Positions 4,510-6,986 of a DNA stretch of 6,986 nt are shown here, piece by piece. How positions within the stretch are numbered: the stretch's first letter is position 1; every line of letters starts with the position of its first letter. The notes beneath the pieces are model-generated. The model was given only the letters and a program-made list of their open reading frames with translations, had not been told where the DNA came from and did no database searches. The position numbers and the translations under genes are program-made. This DNA is from Acidimicrobiaceae bacterium (GTDB lineage Bacteria; Actinomycetota; Acidimicrobiia; Acidimicrobiales; Salinilacustritrichaceae): NCBI GenBank assembly GCA_003476595.1, contig DMTU01000355.1, forward strand, positions 9,092-16,077, read 5' to 3'.

Positions 4510-5264
4510 CGGCGGCGCAGGGCGGGGTGGGGCAGCGGTGTCCACTCCCGGCGCCGCTCCACGAGCTCCACGAAGAGGCGGTACGGCGTCTCGCCGACGA
4601 GCTCGATGATCTCGTCCCGGAGGACCTCGTAGGTCGGCCGGGCCGCCCGGAAGGCCAAGGGGTCGTCGGTGCACCACCAGTGGAACTCGGCACCCCCGCC
4701 GCCCCAGTCCCGGCGCTTCCACTCGCGCAGGGTGGAGGTGACGTGGCCGTGGTCGTCGGTGGACTCCTCCAGACGCAGCGGGAGCTGCCAGCACACGTCG
4801 GGCTTCCAGTCCAGCGGGCGCTCGCCGGCCTCCTCGGCGGCCTGGTGCAGGGCGCAGCCGGCCCCGTTGGGGTGCCCGGGCCGGTTGAGCAGGATGCAGG
4901 CGCCCTTGTGCAGGCGGGTGACCCACTGCCCGCTCTTGTCCTTGCGGGTGGCGCCGTCGCGCCGGCCCTGCTTGTGGAACTGCCACTGCTCGGGCGTGAG
5001 CGCCTCGATCTTGGCCAGGGTCGCGTCGTGGTCCTCGTCGTCGACGAAGTGGGCGCCGTAGCTGCAGCAGCCCTGCTCGAGCTCGGGTGCGGCCTCGGTG
5101 AGCACGCCGGGGCAGCCCTGGCCGAAGATGCACGTCCAGGAGCTGGTGAGGAAGGTGACGTCGAAGACCCACGTGCGGTACTCGTCGGGGTCCTCGAAGG
5201 TCACCAGCTCGTGGAGGTCCTCGTACGGCTCGGGCTGCGATGGGGGGTTCTCGTCCGCCGGCAT
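4506..5264 (-). CDS. Cysteine-rich, probably metal-binding protein of unknown function
   Basis: A 252-residue soluble protein with no signal peptide or membrane segment. Seen: eight cysteines in spaced clusters: C45-x5-C51, a CC pair in EQGCCSYGAHF (C66, C67), C123 and C137 in GACILLNRPG...GCALHQAA, then C158 and C198 (FHWWCTDD). The CC pair, the GC-x-LH element and the cluster spacing recall proteins with a zinc- or iron-chelating YkgJ/DUF3109-like core. The match is by eye, so the family is tentative. The C-terminal half is rich in Trp, Arg and acidic residues. The start ATG 5264 is the only sensible one: 13 nt after the upstream stop and without a Shine-Dalgarno. It is the last gene of the acyl-CoA unit, but nothing in it points to acyl-CoA chemistry. 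An iron-sulfur or zinc role is inference. Confidence 0.75.
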   Translation of the reverse strand: MPADENPPSQPEPYEDLHELVTFEDPDEYRTWVFDVTFLTSSWTCIFGQGCPGVLTEAAPELEQGCCSYGAHFVDDEDHDATLAKIEALTPEQWQFHKQGRRDGATRKDKSGQWVTRLHKGACILLNRPGHPNGAGCALHQAAEEAGERPLDWKPDVCWQLPLRLEESTDDHGHVTSTLREWKRRDWGGGGAEFHWWCTDDPLAFRAARPTYEVLRDEIIELVGETPYRLFVELVERRREWTPLPHPALRRR

Positions 5265-5277
5265 GGGGTCGATGACG

Positions 5278-6069
5278 CTACCGGCCGCGGAACCCGGGCG
5301 GGCGGTCCTCGCCCAGCGCGTCCAGGGCCTCCCGGTGGTCCTCGGAGCGGAAGGTGGCGATCTCGTAGGCCTGGGCCAGGTCGAACGACGGCGCCGCCGT
5401 GGACTTGATCCAGGCGTTGATCGCCGCCTTCGTGTACTGCACGGCGAGCGGGGCGCCGCTCGCGAGGCGGTGCGCGAAGGCGAGGGCCTCGGCGTGGAGC
5501 TGGTCGGGGGCGACGGCGCGGTGGGCGAGGCCGAGGCGCACCGCCTCCTCGGCACCGACCGCGTCGCCGGTGAGCAGGAACCGCTTGGCCAGCATCGGGC
5601 CGAGGGCCAGCGGCCAGGCGATGGTGCCGCCGTCACCGGCGACGAGGCCGACCTTGACGTGGGGGTCACCGATGGTGGCCCGCTCGGACACGAACACCAC
5701 GTCGCAGAGCAGCGCCACCGACGCACCCAGCCCCATGGCGTGGCCGTTCACCGCGGCCACGATCGGCAGGTGGACGTCGAGCAGGTCCCAGATCATGGAC
5801 TTGGCGTCCAGGCGCAGGTGCTCGAGCGCGGTGGCGTCCTGCAGGGTCGGGAACCAGTCGAAGTCGCCGCCGGCGGAGAAGGCCTTGCCGCGGCCGGTCA
5901 GCAGGACCGCCCGGGCATCGCGCTCGGCCTGCAGGCGGGGAAAGAGGGCGGCCAGGTCCTCGTGGAGGGCGCCGTCGACGGCGTTGACGGGCGAGGTCGG
6001 GTTGTCGATCGTGACGACCAGGACGTCGCCGTCGCGCTCGAAGCCGATCGTGGAGAAGTCGTGGCTCAC
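5278..6069 (-). CDS. Enoyl-CoA hydratase/isomerase (crotonase) family protein
   Basis: A 263-residue crotonase-fold protein of normal length, predicted to act on an acyl-CoA thioester in the cytoplasm. Seen: oxyanion-hole segment GKAFSAGGDFDWF (61-73), second segment NGHAMGLGASVALLCD (108-123) and IGDPHVKVGLVAGDGGT (133-149). Aligned by eye to rat crotonase, the two catalytic glutamates (in GGGCE and QPE) are replaced by Ser117 and His137, while Asp146 sits in a GDGG motif typical of an actinobacterial subgroup. Ordinary hydratase activity is therefore doubtful; isomerase, lyase or another acyl-CoA reaction is possible. The GTG start at 6069 is fixed by a GAGGAGG site 6 nt upstream and by a 4-nt GTGA overlap with the acyl-CoA dehydrogenase stop, so the pair is translationally coupled. 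Confidence 0.9.
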   Translation of the reverse strand: MSHDFSTIGFERDGDVLVVTIDNPTSPVNAVDGALHEDLAALFPRLQAERDARAVLLTGRGKAFSAGGDFDWFPTLQDATALEHLRLDAKSMIWDLLDVHLPIVAAVNGHAMGLGASVALLCDVVFVSERATIGDPHVKVGLVAGDGGTIAWPLALGPMLAKRFLLTGDAVGAEEAVRLGLAHRAVAPDQLHAEALAFAHRLASGAPLAVQYTKAAINAWIKSTAAPSFDLAQAYEIATFRSEDHREALDALGEDRPPGFRGR

Positions 6070-6986
6070 GTGGTGCCTCCTCGGGGCCGGGGCTCCCTGG
6101 GCAGGCCGAGCAGCTGCTCGGCGATGATGTTGGACAGCACCTCGGTCGTGCCGCCGCCGATGGTGAGGGCGCGGGAGAACAGGTAGGCCCAGTGCCACAC
6201 GTCGACCTCCTCGGCGTGGGGGCCCTGGTCGCCGAGCATGCCGTGCGGGCCGCGCCGGTCCTTCACGAACGTCAGCAGCTCCTGGCCGTGCACGTCGGCG
6301 AGTCGCTTCTTGAGGGACGCGACGGGCGTGGGGTCCTCGCCCCGCACGACCGCTTCGACCACGCGCTGATCGAGCAGCTCGAGCACCTTGGCCTGGCTCC
6401 AGAGCCGGGCCACCTCCTGGCGCGCCACCGGGTCGCTCACCCCCTGGTCGCGCAGCAGCTCGAACGCGTCGCTGCTGGTGGGTCCCATGCCCCAGCACAC
6501 GCCGCCCTCGGACAGCGACACGCGCTCGTTGCCGAGTGTGACCTTGGCCAGGCGCCACCCGTCGCCCTCGTCGCCGATCCGGCAGTCGACGGGCACCCGC
6601 ACGTCGGTGAGGAAGACCTCGTTGAAGTGGGACTGCCCGGTCATCTCGGTGATCGGCCGGACGTCGATGCCCGGCAGGGAGAGGTCGAGCACGAAGTAGC
6701 TGATGCCCCGGTGCTGGGGGGCGGCGGGGTCCGTGCGGGCGAGGAGGATCCCGTAGGCGGCCCGGTCGGCCCACGTGGACCAGATCTTCTGGCCGTTCAC
6801 GACGTAGACGTCGCCGTCGCGCTCGGCCCGGGTGCGCAGGGAGGCGAGGTCGGAGCCGGCCTCGGGCTCGCTGAACAGCTGGGACCAGAAGTCCGCACCC
6901 GACAGGAGGCCGGGCAGCCACCGCTGCTGCTGCGCGGGCGTGCCGGCGGCCACCAGGGTGGGACCGGCCCAGCCGATGCCGATCGG
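6066..6986 (-). CDS. Acyl-CoA dehydrogenase (FadE-type), 5'-truncated by the window edge
   Basis: The C-terminal 306 residues of an FAD-dependent acyl-CoA dehydrogenase, which introduces the alpha-beta double bond in acyl-CoA. Roughly the first 80-95 residues lie outside the window. Seen, in fragment numbering: QLFSEPEAGSD (36-46) and VNGQKIWSTWADRA, the conserved middle beta-domain that contacts FAD and substrate; the helical C-terminal domain; and IGGGTTEVLSNIIAEQLLGLPRE (276-298), the terminal signature of actinobacterial FadE proteins. The place of the catalytic Glu in short/medium-chain enzymes (YEGT) reads GGGT here, so the base, if any, lies elsewhere. It overlaps the enoyl-CoA hydratase-family gene by 4 nt. 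The substrate class (straight, branched or steroid side chain) cannot be told from this fragment. Confidence 0.93.
   Translation of the reverse strand, partial: PIGIGWAGPTLVAAGTPAQQQRWLPGLLSGADFWSQLFSEPEAGSDLASLRTRAERDGDVYVVNGQKIWSTWADRAAYGILLARTDPAAPQHRGISYFVLDLSLPGIDVRPITEMTGQSHFNEVFLTDVRVPVDCRIGDEGDGWRLAKVTLGNERVSLSEGGVCWGMGPTSSDAFELLRDQGVSDPVARQEVARLWSQAKVLELLDQRVVEAVVRGEDPTPVASLKKRLADVHGQELLTFVKDRRGPHGMLGDQGPHAEEVDVWHWAYLFSRALTIGGGTTEVLSNIIAEQLLGLPREPRPRGGTT
6076..6082 (-). promoter_or_regulatory. Strong Shine-Dalgarno GAGGAGG
   Basis: GAGGAGG on the - strand ends 6 nt before GTG 6069, inside the last codons of the acyl-CoA dehydrogenase gene. It is the strongest ribosome binding site in the window and fixes the start of the crotonase-family gene. 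Confidence 0.75.

Noticed and set aside
4527..6186. + strand open frames opposite the cysteine-rich and crotonase-family genes
   Set aside because: Shadows; the - strand reading has conserved crotonase and cysteine motifs, a 4-nt overlap and a strong ribosome binding site.
1..6986. CRISPR array, tRNA/rRNA, insertion sequence or defence system
   Set aside because: No regularly spaced repeats, cloverleaf-like segments, terminal inverted repeats, transposase or nuclease-defence motifs were seen. The genes are housekeeping, surface and catabolic types.

Overview
The window is a very GC-rich, gene-dense stretch of bacterial chromosome. It has strong G/C bias at third codon positions, frequent GTG starts and at least two promoters that appear to drive leaderless mRNAs starting at GTG. 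It also carries a lipoprotein with a long Ala/Pro/Thr linker, an HRDC-type RNase D and a FadE/enoyl-CoA hydratase pair. Together these suggest a high-GC actinobacterium. An Acidimicrobiia-like lineage is my guess from the overall flavour, not something the sequence proves. I see no RNA genes, insertion sequences, CRISPR arrays, phage genes or signs of recent transfer.

Left block, + strand (2-3120). This is the tail of an unrecognised gene, then a lipoprotein with a metzincin-like zinc protease motif, a MobA-type molybdenum cofactor nucleotidyltransferase read in frame into a rhodanese domain, and an RNase D. Genes are separated by 2-5 nt or overlap, so this looks like one co-transcribed unit. 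The rhodanese domain also appears to have its own internal leaderless promoter (TAGCAT, 7 nt, GTG), sitting just behind a perfect 7-bp inverted repeat that also encodes the Gly/Ala/Ser interdomain linker. The same locus may therefore make a MobA-rhodanese fusion and a free rhodanese.

Middle, + strand (3121-4505). A 106-nt gap carries a promoter for a 60-residue protein with a CxxC...H...C motif and a good Shine-Dalgarno site. A second leaderless promoter (TTGGGC, 17 nt, TAGGGT, 7 nt, GTG) then drives a surface lipoprotein with a TIM-barrel, glycoside-hydrolase-like domain.

Right block, - strand (6986 down to 4506). A 5'-truncated acyl-CoA dehydrogenase overlaps an enoyl-CoA hydratase/isomerase-family gene by 4 nt, and a cysteine-rich, probably metal-binding protein follows 13 nt later. 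The first two belong to acyl-CoA (fatty acid, branched acid or steroid side chain) metabolism. Both lack the textbook catalytic glutamates at the positions I can align by eye. The left and right blocks converge and their stop codons abut exactly (TAGCTA), leaving no intergenic space for a terminator.

I do not see a defence island or an obviously new multi-gene system. The points most worth checking are the nested MobA/rhodanese arrangement with its palindrome, the small zinc-finger-like protein, the modified GH18-like motif and the eight-cysteine protein.
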